A stretch of 64,000 nt of DNA from Phycobacter sedimenti (GCF_038148855.1 NZ_JBBVGR010000010.1:62001-126000), one strand, 5' to 3'. Counted from the stretch's first letter, positions 54,193 to 63,479 are shown. Numbers and translations are program-made. The notes: generated from the letters alone by a model not told the origin.

Positions 54193-55746
54193 TCAGGAGA
54201 GTTTCCGGGAAGACCAGCCGCCCAGCAGCTTGTCAAAGATTGCGTTGATGTAAAAACCGTTGGACAGATGCACCCGGATACCAAGGGCCGCGGGATGGCT
54301 CGCCCACAGAGGGAAGGTGGCCTGTGCCAGCGCTACGGCGCCGAAACTCAGCAGGGCCAGGATCATCAGCGCCCATTCCAGCGGACCGGGCGCCGGAGTG
54401 GCGGGCAAGGTCCCCGCGGTGACGAACTGCGCCAGAAGCTGCAACAGGAAGTAGCTGGTCGAGGTCGCAAGAGCATAGACCATCGTGCGCCGCGTCAGAA
54501 CCCCCGGAGCCGCATCCGCGAGGCCCTGTGCCAGAATGTAGGCCACACCGAAGATCAGGATCACACCCAATGCGATGGCCTGCACGGACTTGCCTTCAAA
54601 CCCGATGACAAATCCGACGAGCGCATAAATCGAGATACCGATCAGAAAGGCCTGAAGCACGTTGCGCATGCTGGGCACGGCCACTGGCCCGGGGCGTCGG
54701 ATCGCCGCGACGTTGCGCACCGCTTCGCCCGCACTCAGGAAGGCATGCGCCTTGTAAAGCGAATGGGCGAGGATGTGCAGCAGCGCAAGCGGGAACAGTG
54801 CAAGGCCACACTGCATGACCATGAACCCCATCTGGGCAATGGTCGACCAGGCCAGCGAAGTCTTGACCGCAGGCTGGGTCAGCATGACCAGCCCGCCAAA
54901 GAGTGCGGTGAACCCGCCCAGCATCACCAGAAGGGCCATGACCCCCGGTGCCGTCAGCATGACATCGGCAAAGCGGATCAGCAGGAAGCCACCGGCATTG
55001 ATGACACCGGCATGAAGCAAGGCTGAGACCGGGGTCGGTGCCTCCATCACCTCGGTGAGCCAACCATGGGCCGGCAGCTGGGCCGAGGCCAGAACCGCCG
55101 CAAGGGCAATCAGCACAGCGGCACCAGCGGTCGCCAGATCCGGCTGTGCAGCCGCAAGGATCGTGGCAATATCCGATGTACCGTAGTTGAGCAGCAGCAA
55201 GGTCACGGCGATTGCAAGCACCGCTTCACTCAGACGGGCAACAAGGGCCCTCTTGCGGGCGGCCCGCTGCGCGGTCATCCGCTCAGGGTAGAACAACAAA
55301 AGCCGGTTGAGCAGCAGATTGGTCGCGATCCACGCCGCAAGAAGCTGGAAAACATTGCCCGAAATGACCAGCAACAGGACCGCCGTCAGGGTCGCCAGCA
55401 TCAGCCCGGTGAAAGCCCCGTGACGCTCCTCGCCATCCATGTAGGTGGCAGAGTAGCGCATCACGACCCAGCCGATGAAGCTGACCAGCACCAGCATTGT
55501 CAGGCTGACTGCATCAAGCCGCACAGAAAGGCCGATGCCCCAGGCACCGATCAACTCAGACGTGCCACCGCCGTTCAAGGCCACCAGCCCAGCGGACAGC
55601 AGGCTGATCCCAAAGACCGCAAGCGTCGCCCATTCCGAGATCTGCGGCAGGCGTCCGGGGCGCGCTCCCGGAGTGCGGCGGGCATAAGCCGTCATGACCA
55701 ACAAGATCACGGGGCAAAGGAGAGGGAGAAACAGATGGCTCATCAT
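54193..55746 (-). CDS. dabB: Membrane subunit DabB (NuoL/MrpA-like)
   Basis: The 517-residue polytopic membrane protein belongs to the proton-conducting NADH dehydrogenase subunit 5 family. It has the core segments LPAHGWLTEVMEAPTPVSALLHAGVINAGG and SLAWSTIAQMGFMVMQCGLA, with the conserved Lys/His replaced or shifted as in other DabB proteins. It is paired with dabA, so it most likely couples cation flow to inorganic carbon accumulation. The ATG at 55746 has AAGGA upstream; ATG 55743 is the alternative. It is divergent from a LysR gene. Confidence 0.9.
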   Translation of the reverse strand: MMSHLFLPLLCPVILLVMTAYARRTPGARPGRLPQISEWATLAVFGISLLSAGLVALNGGGTSELIGAWGIGLSVRLDAVSLTMLVLVSFIGWVVMRYSATYMDGEERHGAFTGLMLATLTAVLLLVISGNVFQLLAAWIATNLLLNRLLLFYPERMTAQRAARKRALVARLSEAVLAIAVTLLLLNYGTSDIATILAAAQPDLATAGAAVLIALAAVLASAQLPAHGWLTEVMEAPTPVSALLHAGVINAGGFLLIRFADVMLTAPGVMALLVMLGGFTALFGGLVMLTQPAVKTSLAWSTIAQMGFMVMQCGLALFPLALLHILAHSLYKAHAFLSAGEAVRNVAAIRRPGPVAVPSMRNVLQAFLIGISIYALVGFVIGFEGKSVQAIALGVILIFGVAYILAQGLADAAPGVLTRRTMVYALATSTSYFLLQLLAQFVTAGTLPATPAPGPLEWALMILALLSFGAVALAQATFPLWASHPAALGIRVHLSNGFYINAIFDKLLGGWSSRKLS

Positions 55747-55821
55747 TTGGCGTCCTTGGGCTGTGGGGTCACACTCGATCCAGGACTTCAGATACGTCAC
55801 AAGTTGCGACCATAAAAATTC

Positions 55822-55858
55822 ATTGTTCTGGAGTTTTCGTTCTGTTATTTAGAACAAT
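55822..55858. promoter_or_regulatory. Symmetric LysR-type boxes between dabB and lysR
   Basis: ATTGTTCT (55822-55829) and AGAACAAT (55851-55858) are perfect inverted repeats, and a third half-site GTTCT (55839-55843) pairs with AGAAC (55851-55855). The inner part TCTGTTATTTAGA fits the LysR T-N11-A rule. The right arm abuts the lysR ATG, so binding should repress lysR and could activate the divergent dabBA transcript. Confidence 0.65.
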
Positions 55859-56749
55859 ATGCCGCTCAACTATCATCATCTTCGATATTTCTGGGCTGTG
55901 GCCCATGACGGGAACCTGACCCGAACGGCCCAGCGCCTGAATCTGTCCCAATCCGCTTTATCCACGCAGATCAAGCAGTTGGAAGAGCGACTTGGACACT
56001 CTCTGTTCGACCGTCGCGGCCGACAGCTGCATCTCACCGAAGCCGGGCGGATCACACTGGATCATGCCGATGCGATCTTCTCGACCGGTCAGGAACTTGT
56101 CGCGACGCTCCAGGAAACGGGCAATACGCGGCAAGCCTTGCGCGTCGGGGCGCTGGCGACGCTGTCGCGCAACTTTCAGATCGGCTTTCTCAGACCGATG
56201 CTGGCCCGAATGGATGTGGAGGTGATTCTTCGGTCCGGCAGCCCGACGGAGCTGATGGAGGGGCTCGGGACGCTGAACCTGGACGTCGTGCTGATGAACC
56301 GCGAGCCGCCCAGTGACAGTCTTGCCCCCTACGAGACGCACCACATCGCCGAGCAACCCGTCAGCATCGTCGGCGCGCCAGAACGCTTTGATCCCGCCCT
56401 CCCAATCAAGGACCTGCTGCGGGAACAGCCCTTCATCCTGCCCACCACCGACAACTCCCTTCGTACGGCGTTTGATGCCATGGCGAGCCGCCTGTCAGTG
56501 CGCCCCCAGATCGTCGCCGAGGTGGACGATATGGCCATGATGCGCCTGCTGGCCCGTGAAAACATCGGCCTGGCCCTGGTTGCCCCGATCGTCGTGCAGG
56601 ACGAATTGTCCTCCGGCCGCCTGGTCGAAGCCGATGAGCACCCCCAGATCAAAGAGAGCTTTTTCGCCATCACCTTGAAGCGCCGCTTTCCGAACAAACT
56701 GGTGCAGGAGTTGCTGACTGGCCATCCTTCGTCCCTGTCCAAGACCTGA
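55859..56749 (+). CDS. LysR-family regulator, probable regulator of dabBA
   Basis: The 296-residue protein has the N-terminal LysR winged helix (MPLNYHHLRYFWAVAHDGNL, then SQSALSTQIKQLEERLGHSLF) and a periplasmic-binding-fold effector domain. The N-terminus resembles the NhaR-like branch. It is divergent from dabB with 112 bases between the start codons, where symmetric LysR boxes lie. By analogy with CbbR/CcmR-type regulators of carbon uptake it may sense a metabolite of carbon limitation, but this is inference from position. Confidence 0.9.
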   Translation: MPLNYHHLRYFWAVAHDGNLTRTAQRLNLSQSALSTQIKQLEERLGHSLFDRRGRQLHLTEAGRITLDHADAIFSTGQELVATLQETGNTRQALRVGALATLSRNFQIGFLRPMLARMDVEVILRSGSPTELMEGLGTLNLDVVLMNREPPSDSLAPYETHHIAEQPVSIVGAPERFDPALPIKDLLREQPFILPTTDNSLRTAFDAMASRLSVRPQIVAEVDDMAMMRLLARENIGLALVAPIVVQDELSSGRLVEADEHPQIKESFFAITLKRRFPNKLVQELLTGHPSSLSKT

Positions 56750-56976
56750 CCGGAAGGTTCCGACGCCAGAAAGGATGTGATCCTATCGGGCAGATGCCAT
56801 TTGCACACTATCCACGGGCATCCGAGGTCAGCATACTACCATGCTCCGTTCACCGTGGAGCTGGCAGACGAATGCGAGGGCGTGAGCGCGGGTCTGCTCG
56901 AACAGAGGCTGGTCTGCCTTCCGCACCCCATAAAGGGCAGTAAAGGGATGTGTTCAAGGCACCTGCCCCAGCCGGG

Positions 56977-57627
56977 CTATTCTGCCTTGGAATACCGGGC
57001 CACGGCCTGCGCCAGTTGGGCTGCGGCGCTCACCCCGTCGATCAACAGCATACCCGTGCGCTCGGACAAATCCTGCGCCAGCGCGGCCATCCCTGCGCAG
57101 CCCAGCACCACCGCTTCCGCGCGGTCCCGGTCTCGGGTACGCCGGATTTCATCCGCAAGGTGCCGCCGGGTTTCTTCATCTCCCTCTTCGATGGTCAGGA
57201 CCGGCAGGCCGCTGGCCCGGACCGAGGTGCAGCTTTGGGCATGGCCGCCGACGTCGATATTGCCTTGGATCACCGGCACGGCCGCAGCAACCGAGGTTAC
57301 GACAGAAAACCGCCGCCCCAGAAGCTGCGCCATCACATAGGAGGCCTGACCGATCCCCAGAACCGGACAGTTGGCAATGGCGCGCGCCTCGGCAAGGCCG
57401 GTGTCATCGAAACAGGCCACGATAACCGCATCGGCCTGCGCATGCCGGACCAGCTCCAGAAGCCCCGGAATGGCCGCTGCACCATCTTCAGGGCCTTCGA
57501 TGGCGGGAGGGCCGTCCCGGTTCGTCACCGCCGCAATCTCGGCACCGGGGCAGGCCTGCCGCGCGATGCGTTCGATGCTGCGGGTCATCGCCTCGGAGGC
57601 ATTGGGATTGATATAGAGAAGCCGCAT
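56977..57627 (-). CDS. Asp/Glu/hydantoin racemase-family protein
   Basis: The 216-residue protein has the two-cysteine racemase layout: VIVACFDDTGL (first Cys, about residue 73) and AVVLGCAGMAAL (second Cys, about 183), in a fold beginning LLYINPNASEAMT. That N-terminus is typical of hydantoin racemases. The natural substrate is unknown. Its ATG overlaps the A of the upstream permease TGA, so it is the last gene of the ABC transporter operon and probably processes the imported compound. Confidence 0.88.
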   Translation of the reverse strand: MRLLYINPNASEAMTRSIERIARQACPGAEIAAVTNRDGPPAIEGPEDGAAAIPGLLELVRHAQADAVIVACFDDTGLAEARAIANCPVLGIGQASYVMAQLLGRRFSVVTSVAAAVPVIQGNIDVGGHAQSCTSVRASGLPVLTIEEGDEETRRHLADEIRRTRDRDRAEAVVLGCAGMAALAQDLSERTGMLLIDGVSAAAQLAQAVARYSKAE

Positions 57628-58463
57628 CAAACGCCCTTTCCGGCGTCAGACCCGAGCCGCGCGCGGCGGCGGTTCATCAGCCATACGGTCAGGAGGAACA
57701 CCGCGATGATGAGCAAGGAAAACACCGTCGTAAGCGTGCCAAGCGCATAGATCACCGGGGTGGTCACATTGGTGGTCATGCCAAAGACCTCAAGCGGAAG
57801 GGTGTTGTAACTGCCCGAGGTCAACAGCGTGCGCGCGAATTCATCGTAGCTGAGTGTGAACCCGAACAGTGCCACCCCGATCAGCGAGGGGGCAATGATC
57901 GGCAGGACCACGTATCGGACCGTCTGCCAGGCAGACGCGCCCTGATCCCGCGCGGCCTCCTCATAGCTTTTGTCAAAGCGGTTGAAGACGGCGAACATGA
58001 TCAGAAGGCCGAAGGGCAACGTCCAGGTCAGTTGCGACCCGAACCCGGATGTGGCCCAGTGGACCCTGAACCCAAGCTGGTTGAAGATCAATCCGACCCC
58101 GAGCGAGATCAGGATAGACGGGATCACCAGCGAGGTGATCGCCGCATAAAACAAAAGGCCCGAGCCAAAGAACCGCTTGCGAAAGGCCAGTCCTGCAAGA
58201 ACCGAAACGACAACGGTTGTCACCATCACCATAAGGCCAAGCACGAAACTGCGAGCAAAGGCGCCCCAGATGTCTCCAACCGCCTGTTCCTCGAAAAGGT
58301 CGCGGAACCAATAGGTCGAAACGCCATTCATTGGAAAGGTCAGCCCGCCCTGCGGCCCCTGAAAGCTGAGGATGCCGATGGTGATCGTCGGCCCGTAAAG
58401 GAACAGCACGAAGAGCGCAAAAAACGTCGCGAGCACGTAGAAACCGGGAGAGCGTCTTTCCAT
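57627..58463 (-). CDS. ABC transporter permease (PotC-like)
   Basis: The 278-residue inner-membrane protein has about six helices and the EAA-type loop EEAARDQGASAWQTVRYVVLPIIAPSL that contacts the ATPase. It belongs to the spermidine/putrescine-type (PotC) permeases. It begins three bases after the first permease stop. With its partners it should import a polyamine-like or other cationic or amino-derived compound. Confidence 0.9.
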   Translation of the reverse strand: MERRSPGFYVLATFFALFVLFLYGPTITIGILSFQGPQGGLTFPMNGVSTYWFRDLFEEQAVGDIWGAFARSFVLGLMVMVTTVVVSVLAGLAFRKRFFGSGLLFYAAITSLVIPSILISLGVGLIFNQLGFRVHWATSGFGSQLTWTLPFGLLIMFAVFNRFDKSYEEAARDQGASAWQTVRYVVLPIIAPSLIGVALFGFTLSYDEFARTLLTSGSYNTLPLEVFGMTTNVTTPVIYALGTLTTVFSLLIIAVFLLTVWLMNRRRARLGSDAGKGV

Positions 58464-58466
58464 GGC

Positions 58467-59315
58467 TCAAAGCTCCTTTCGGATATTCACAAAGCGCAGC
58501 AGGATCGCGATCACGATCAGGACGGTACAGAGCAGAACCACCGCCGTCGCCGCTGCGGACGGGTACTGCAGAAGGCCGATATCATTGGAAATCAGCCGCC
58601 CCACGTTGGCGCGCTGGCTGCCCGACATGAACCGCACCGTGATGAAATCGCCCATCACCAGCGTCACCACAAAGATCGTGCCGATCATGATGCCGGGTTT
58701 GGTCAGCGGGATGATCACGTGCCACAGGGTTTGCAGCCCGCTGGCGCCGCTGTCATAGGCCGCCTCGATCAGGGATTTGTCGATCCGCATCATCGTATTG
58801 AAGATCGGCACTACCATGAACAGCGTATATAGGTGCACAAAGGCCAGGATGACCGAGAAATCCGAATAAAGCAGCCATTCGAGTGGTGCGTCGATCATTC
58901 CCCAGTCGATCAGCGTCTTGTTGGCAATCCCGTTGCGCCCCAGAAACGGGATCCATGAGATCATGCGGATGATGTTCGAGGTCCAGAACGGGATCGTGCA
59001 CAACAGGAACAGCGCAATCTGCCAGGTTGTGCTGCGCACATGAAAGGCCAGGAAATAGGCCACGGTAAAGCCGATCACCAGCGTCAAGGCCCAGGTGATC
59101 GCGGCATAGCGGAAGGTGGCAAAGAAGACGCGCCAGACCACCTCTGAGCCAAAGAGGAATTCATAGTTGTCGAACAGGAAGGCCGGGTAGATTGAATATT
59201 CCGTCGCGCCCCAGAAGCTGACGACGACGATCATCACGATGGGCGCGGCAAGGAAGCACAGCAGGATCAGCGCCAGCGGCGCGGCCTGAAGCCAGCCGAC
59301 AAGGTTTCTGGTCAT
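58467..59315 (-). CDS. ABC transporter permease (PotB-like)
   Basis: The 282-residue protein has six predicted helices and the coupling loop IEAAYDSGASGLQTLWHVIIPLTKPGI. The first periplasmic segment is long, as in PotB. The start at 59315 (MTRNLVGWLQ) has GGAGAG upstream; the longer reading to 59378 is antisense to nothing but lacks a ribosome-binding site. It follows the binding-protein gene by 62 bases. Confidence 0.9.
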   Translation of the reverse strand: MTRNLVGWLQAAPLALILLCFLAAPIVMIVVVSFWGATEYSIYPAFLFDNYEFLFGSEVVWRVFFATFRYAAITWALTLVIGFTVAYFLAFHVRSTTWQIALFLLCTIPFWTSNIIRMISWIPFLGRNGIANKTLIDWGMIDAPLEWLLYSDFSVILAFVHLYTLFMVVPIFNTMMRIDKSLIEAAYDSGASGLQTLWHVIIPLTKPGIMIGTIFVVTLVMGDFITVRFMSGSQRANVGRLISNDIGLLQYPSAAATAVVLLCTVLIVIAILLRFVNIRKEL

Positions 59316-59377
59316 GTATCTCTCCGGGAAGATCACGCGGGAGGCAAAGGGAGGATTGCCCCCCGCGCAAAGGTTCA

Positions 59378-60649
59378 TCAGGCTGCGATGAACTCATTCC
59401 ATTTGCGGACTATGTACTGGTTTTCGTCCATCACCGCGTTCCAGCAGGCCACGGCGCCCATGCGGTCATAGAAGGAACCCCCGTCACGGGTGTCTCCGGC
59501 CTTGGCCAACACGTCGCCAAACGGGTTGGTGATGTCGCCTGCGGCGGGCTTGCCTTCGAACCAGTAGCTCCATTCATCGGCCGTCATGAAGTTTTTCGAG
59601 GTCTCCGGCACCGCCGAATAATACCCCTGGCGCATCAGGAAGCCGCCGACCCAGCCATCCAGGTACCAGTTGATGTAGTCATAGGCCGCATCCAGCTCCA
59701 TTCCCGACAGCGATTTGGACAGGCCGATACCACCGCCCCAGGACCGGTAACCTTCTTCCAGCGGCTGGTAGACGCAAGGGATGCCGCGCGACTTGACCGC
59801 AGTGATCGCAGGCGACCACATGGACTGGATGACCACTTCGCCCGAGGCCATCAGGTTCACGCTCTCGTCGAAGGTTTTCCAGAAGGCGCGGAACTGGCCG
59901 GCTTTCTTGGCCTCTGTAAAGATGCCGATGGTCAGGTCGATCTCTTCGCGGGTCATATTGCCCTTGTCGGGATATTTGTATTCGCCCATGGATTCGACCA
60001 CCATGGCCATATCCATGATCCCGATGGACGAGATATCCAGGATCGAGGCCTTGCCCTTGAACTCGGGGTTCAGAAGCTCGGACCAGTTCTTGATCGGGCG
60101 CCCGATCAGGTCGGGCCGGATACCCAGAGTATCCGCATTGTAGATCGTCGGGATCAGCGTCATCCAGCCCGTCTCTTCCGAGGCAAAGCTCTTGCCGCCC
60201 GGACCATCGACAAAGCCGACGGTGTGCGGCGCAGTGCCTTGCGCGATTTCGCTTTCGGGCGTCAGCTTGCCCGAGCGGAAGATGCCGACGATCTTGTCGT
60301 AGTTCTTGATCTTCGACGTATCCATCGCCTGCAGGTTGCCCGTCGGCCAGACCTTCTTGCAGATCCAGTATTCAATATCGGCGATGTCGAAACTGTCCGG
60401 CTGAGTGGCCGCGCGCTGGGTGACGCTGTCGGAGTCCAGCGCAGTCATCTCGAGTGTAAAGCCGAGGTCTTCCTTGACCTTCTGTGCCACCTCATTGAGG
60501 TTCGACACGCCTGTCCCGAACTGGCGCAGGGTGATGTTCTTGGTGTCCTGCGCCCAGAGCATCGGGGCGGGCAAAGCGCTCGCCGCCAGAGCCGCCGCCC
60601 CGGTGCCAAGCAATGCGCGTCTTGTGTATCCAACCTTGGGTTTTGCCAT
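59378..60649 (-). CDS. Tat-exported extracellular solute-binding protein
   Basis: The 423-residue protein starts with a twin-arginine-type signal (YTRRALLGTGAAALAASALP, cleavage probably after MLWA). The mature part is a type II periplasmic-binding fold of the spermidine/putrescine class, with DIADIEYW and a C-terminal WNEFIAA. Export in folded form through Tat is unusual for a soluble receptor but common in Rhodobacterales. The ligand cannot be read from sequence. GAGGAATAGACG precedes the ATG. Confidence 0.9.
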   Translation of the reverse strand: MAKPKVGYTRRALLGTGAAALAASALPAPMLWAQDTKNITLRQFGTGVSNLNEVAQKVKEDLGFTLEMTALDSDSVTQRAATQPDSFDIADIEYWICKKVWPTGNLQAMDTSKIKNYDKIVGIFRSGKLTPESEIAQGTAPHTVGFVDGPGGKSFASEETGWMTLIPTIYNADTLGIRPDLIGRPIKNWSELLNPEFKGKASILDISSIGIMDMAMVVESMGEYKYPDKGNMTREEIDLTIGIFTEAKKAGQFRAFWKTFDESVNLMASGEVVIQSMWSPAITAVKSRGIPCVYQPLEEGYRSWGGGIGLSKSLSGMELDAAYDYINWYLDGWVGGFLMRQGYYSAVPETSKNFMTADEWSYWFEGKPAAGDITNPFGDVLAKAGDTRDGGSFYDRMGAVACWNAVMDENQYIVRKWNEFIAA

Positions 60650-60693
60650 CGTCTATTCCTCTCCTGTGGTTTTTATGGATTTGATGTGCCTGG

Positions 60694-61668
60694 TCAGGCT
60701 TCCAGGCGGTGCAACTGGCCCTCGTCCCAACTGAGATGCGTTGCGTCCCCCGGCTCTTTGGGAGCGCCGAAGAATTCCGCCTCGGGCAGCAGGGCCAGAA
60801 CCTCTGCGCCGGTTTCGGTCTTTGCCGTCACGGCCACCGAGGCGCCCTGATACTCCACCGTCGTTACAGTCGCCGGCAGTCCTTCGGCGCCGATGCGCAC
60901 AGCATCGGCCCGCACGGCGACCTTGGCGTCCTCCAGATCAAGCACATTGTGCCCGCCGATAAAGCGCGCAACGAAGGCGCTGCGGGGCCGGTCCCATACC
61001 TCACGGGCGGGCCCGGCCTGTTCGATCACCGCGTCATTCATCACGACAATCTCATCCGCCAGCGCCAAGGCTTCGTCCTGACCGTGAGTGACGTGAATGA
61101 AGGTGATGCCCAATTCACGCTGCAATCGCTTCAGTTCGGCCCGCATGCGAATGCGCAGGAAGGGATCCAGCGCCGACAGCGGTTCATCCAGCAACAGCAC
61201 CTTCGGACCGGTGATCAGTGCACGCGCCAGAGCCACGCGCTGTTGCTGTCCGCCGGACAATTGCGCAGGCAGCCTTTCGGCATAGTCCGTCATATCCACC
61301 AGATCGAGCAGCTCATCCGCCTTGCCGTGGCGCGTGGCCCTGTCGATGCCCTTCATGCGCAGGGAAAAGGCTACATTGTCCCGGACGTTCAAATGTGGAA
61401 ACAGAGCATAGTTCTGGAACATCATAGCCGTTCCGCGCCGCGCAGGCGGCAGCCGGGAGATATCTGCCCCGTCCAGCAGGATCTGCCCTTCCGAGACATC
61501 CTCATGGCCCGCAATCATCCGCAGGGTCGAGGACTTCCCGCAGCCTGACGGCCCCAGCAGGCACACATACGACCCGCTGTCGAACACATGGTTAAGCGCA
61601 CGCACCGCGACGGTTTCTCCGTACCGCTTGGTCAGATGTCTGAGCTCGAGATCGTATCCTGTCTGCAT
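60694..61668 (-). CDS. ABC transporter ATP-binding protein (PotA-like)
   Basis: The 324-residue ATPase has Walker A GPSGCGKSS, the Q-loop MMFQNYALFPHL, the signature LSGGQQQR, Walker B VLLLDEPLSALD and the H-loop HVTHGQ. The C-terminal about 90 residues form a TOBE domain as in PotA. It is the first gene of the ABC operon and divergent from gntR. The start at 61668 has GGAG upstream. Confidence 0.93.
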   Translation of the reverse strand: MQTGYDLELRHLTKRYGETVAVRALNHVFDSGSYVCLLGPSGCGKSSTLRMIAGHEDVSEGQILLDGADISRLPPARRGTAMMFQNYALFPHLNVRDNVAFSLRMKGIDRATRHGKADELLDLVDMTDYAERLPAQLSGGQQQRVALARALITGPKVLLLDEPLSALDPFLRIRMRAELKRLQRELGITFIHVTHGQDEALALADEIVVMNDAVIEQAGPAREVWDRPRSAFVARFIGGHNVLDLEDAKVAVRADAVRIGAEGLPATVTTVEYQGASVAVTAKTETGAEVLALLPEAEFFGAPKEPGDATHLSWDEGQLHRLEA

Positions 61669-61812
61669 GTGCGCTCCGCCGTTTCACTGCCTTCAGACTG
61701 CGCCCGCCAAGCAGCCCCGGTCCCGGCAAATCGCCCTCTGACACCCTCTGAAACAGCAGCTGCGCGAAATTTACGCACAGTTCGCGAGACGGCGCACAAT
61801 TATCAACACAAC

Positions 61813-61824
61813 ATTGTATACGAT
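61813..61824. promoter_or_regulatory. GntR-type operator between the ABC operon and gntR
   Basis: ATTGTATACGAT is a near-perfect palindrome around GTATAC and fits the TNGTNNNACNA pattern of FadR-type GntR regulators. It lies 83 bases before the gntR start and about 145 before the divergent ATPase start, so it could control both. Confidence 0.55.
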
Positions 61825-61896
61825 TATGAACCCGCGATTGTCGCCCTTGCCCTCATCTGTCGATTCCGGCAGATTCGCCAGACCAAGGAGATCTGG

Positions 61897-62595
61897 ATGA
61901 ACGAGCAGCCCAAAGCACTGGCACCCCAACCAAGCCAGGCCGAACAGGTCGCCCAAGAGCTTGAGCGGGCGATTCACGAGCATCGTGTGACACCGGGTGC
62001 AAAGCTGGGAGAAGATGAAATCGCAGAGGTCTACGGGGTCAGCCGCACCATCGTGCGTGCTGCGCTGCAAACCCTTGCCCATCAGCGACTGGTCGAACTG
62101 CGCCGCAACAAAGGCGCCTATGTGGCCCAGCCCAGCGTCCGCGAAGCGCGGGAAGTCTTCGAGGCCCGCGCCCTGCTTGAGCCGCGCACCGCACGATCCG
62201 CCGCCGAGCGGATGACTGAGGCAGACCTCGGCGCCCTCACGCGTCAGATCGAGGAAGAGCACGCCGCGCTTGCCGCCGGAGATTCCGGACGGGCACTGTT
62301 CCTGTCGGGGCAGTTCCATATCGAAATCGCCCGGATTGCGGATCAGTCCACCATCGCTGCCTTTATCTCGGAGCTGGTCTCCCGCTCTTCGCTCATAATC
62401 GCTTTGTACTGGCAACGTCGCGCCGCGCTGTGCGAAAGCCATGCGCACCATGCCCTGATCGAAGCCTTCCGGGACCGGGATGGCGACCGGGCCGAGGATC
62501 TGATGAAGGGGCATCTTCTGGATCTGGTCACCTCGCTGGACCTGCGCAACGTGGCACCGATGCCCGGCTCCCTGCGTGAGGCCCTCGGCAAATGA
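61897..62595 (+). CDS. GntR-family regulator (FCD domain), probable regulator of the ABC operon
   Basis: The 232-residue protein has a winged helix (EDEIAEVYGVSRTIVRAALQTL) and an FCD ligand-binding domain (LFLSGQFHIEIARIAD and HHALIEAFRDRDG). Such regulators usually bind a small organic acid imported or made by the pathway. AAGGAG precedes the ATG at 61897. The frame is open far upstream, but that part is antisense to the ATPase gene. It is divergent from the ABC operon and its stop overlaps the next ATG by four bases. Confidence 0.9.
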   Translation: MNEQPKALAPQPSQAEQVAQELERAIHEHRVTPGAKLGEDEIAEVYGVSRTIVRAALQTLAHQRLVELRRNKGAYVAQPSVREAREVFEARALLEPRTARSAAERMTEADLGALTRQIEEEHAALAAGDSGRALFLSGQFHIEIARIADQSTIAAFISELVSRSSLIIALYWQRRAALCESHAHHALIEAFRDRDGDRAEDLMKGHLLDLVTSLDLRNVAPMPGSLREALGK

Positions 62596-63428
62596 GCCCC
62601 ATTCATTTCCGCACCGCATCGCTGGACGATCTCGACACCATGCTGGACTGGGCGGCCGCCGAAGGCTGGAACCCGGGTCTGGACGACGCCAAAGCCTTCT
62701 ACAGCGCCGATCCGGCGGGCTTCTTTGTGGCAGAGATCGACGGGCACCCGATCGCCGCCATATCGGTGGTCAATCACAGCCCGGATTTTGCTTTTCTGGG
62801 GTTTTATATCTGCGCCCCCGGTTACAGGGGACAGGGCATTGGCCTCGCGCTCTGGAAACATGCACTGGAACATGCGGGCACCCGCACTGTGGGCCTTGAT
62901 GGCGTGGCAGACCAGGAGGCCAATTACGCAAGATCCGGCTTTGTCCGCACCGGGGCCACACTGCGGTTTGAAGGGAGCCTACCGGGCAAACCGGACGCAT
63001 CCGCCCGGCCAGTAACCGAACAGGACCGGAGCGCGCTTGCCCGCCTCGACATCGAAGCGAATGATGTAAAGCGGCCTCGGTTTCTCACCTCCTGGATCAA
63101 CGATACGGCAAACAGGCACAGTCTGGTCCTGGAGGATGCAGGCCAGATCACCGGCTTTGCAACGCTCCGGCGCTGCCGAAACGGTGCCAAGGTCGGCCCT
63201 GTTGTGGCCCGTGATGCTGCAGCCGCACTGCGGCTTGTGCAGGCTGGCCTGACCTTTATGCCCGCCGCCCCCGTCATCATCGACCTGCCAGACAGCAATA
63301 CCGATCTGATCGGGATACTGACTGACCTTGGTTTCCAAGAGACCTTCGCAACGGCGCGGATGTATCGCGGCACGCCCCCAAAACCCTCTGTCATCCTTCA
63401 GGCCATTGCCAGCATGGAGCTTGGCTAG
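62592..63428 (+). CDS. Two-domain GNAT acetyltransferase
   Basis: The 278-residue protein has an N-terminal GNAT domain with FLGFYICAPGYRGQGIGLAL (acetyl-CoA loop RGQGIG) and a second GNAT-like half (about 145-270, as in YitH-type proteins with an acetyltransf_18 tail). The ATGA overlap with gntR indicates coupling. In this context it may acetylate the compound taken up by the divergent ABC transporter, perhaps an amine, but no substrate can be shown. Confidence 0.88.
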   Translation: MSPIHFRTASLDDLDTMLDWAAAEGWNPGLDDAKAFYSADPAGFFVAEIDGHPIAAISVVNHSPDFAFLGFYICAPGYRGQGIGLALWKHALEHAGTRTVGLDGVADQEANYARSGFVRTGATLRFEGSLPGKPDASARPVTEQDRSALARLDIEANDVKRPRFLTSWINDTANRHSLVLEDAGQITGFATLRRCRNGAKVGPVVARDAAAALRLVQAGLTFMPAAPVIIDLPDSNTDLIGILTDLGFQETFATARMYRGTPPKPSVILQAIASMELG

Positions 63429-63440
63429 GGTCACTGCGCT

Positions 63441-63479
63441 GGGCTGATCCACTCTTCCGGGCCTGGATCAGCCCGTGGT
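63441..63479 (+). terminator. Terminator-like hairpin after the GNAT gene
   Basis: GGGCTGATCCA and TGGATCAGCCC form a perfect 11-bp stem with a 12-base loop, followed by GTGGTTT. The T-run is short, so termination may be partial. Confidence 0.5.
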
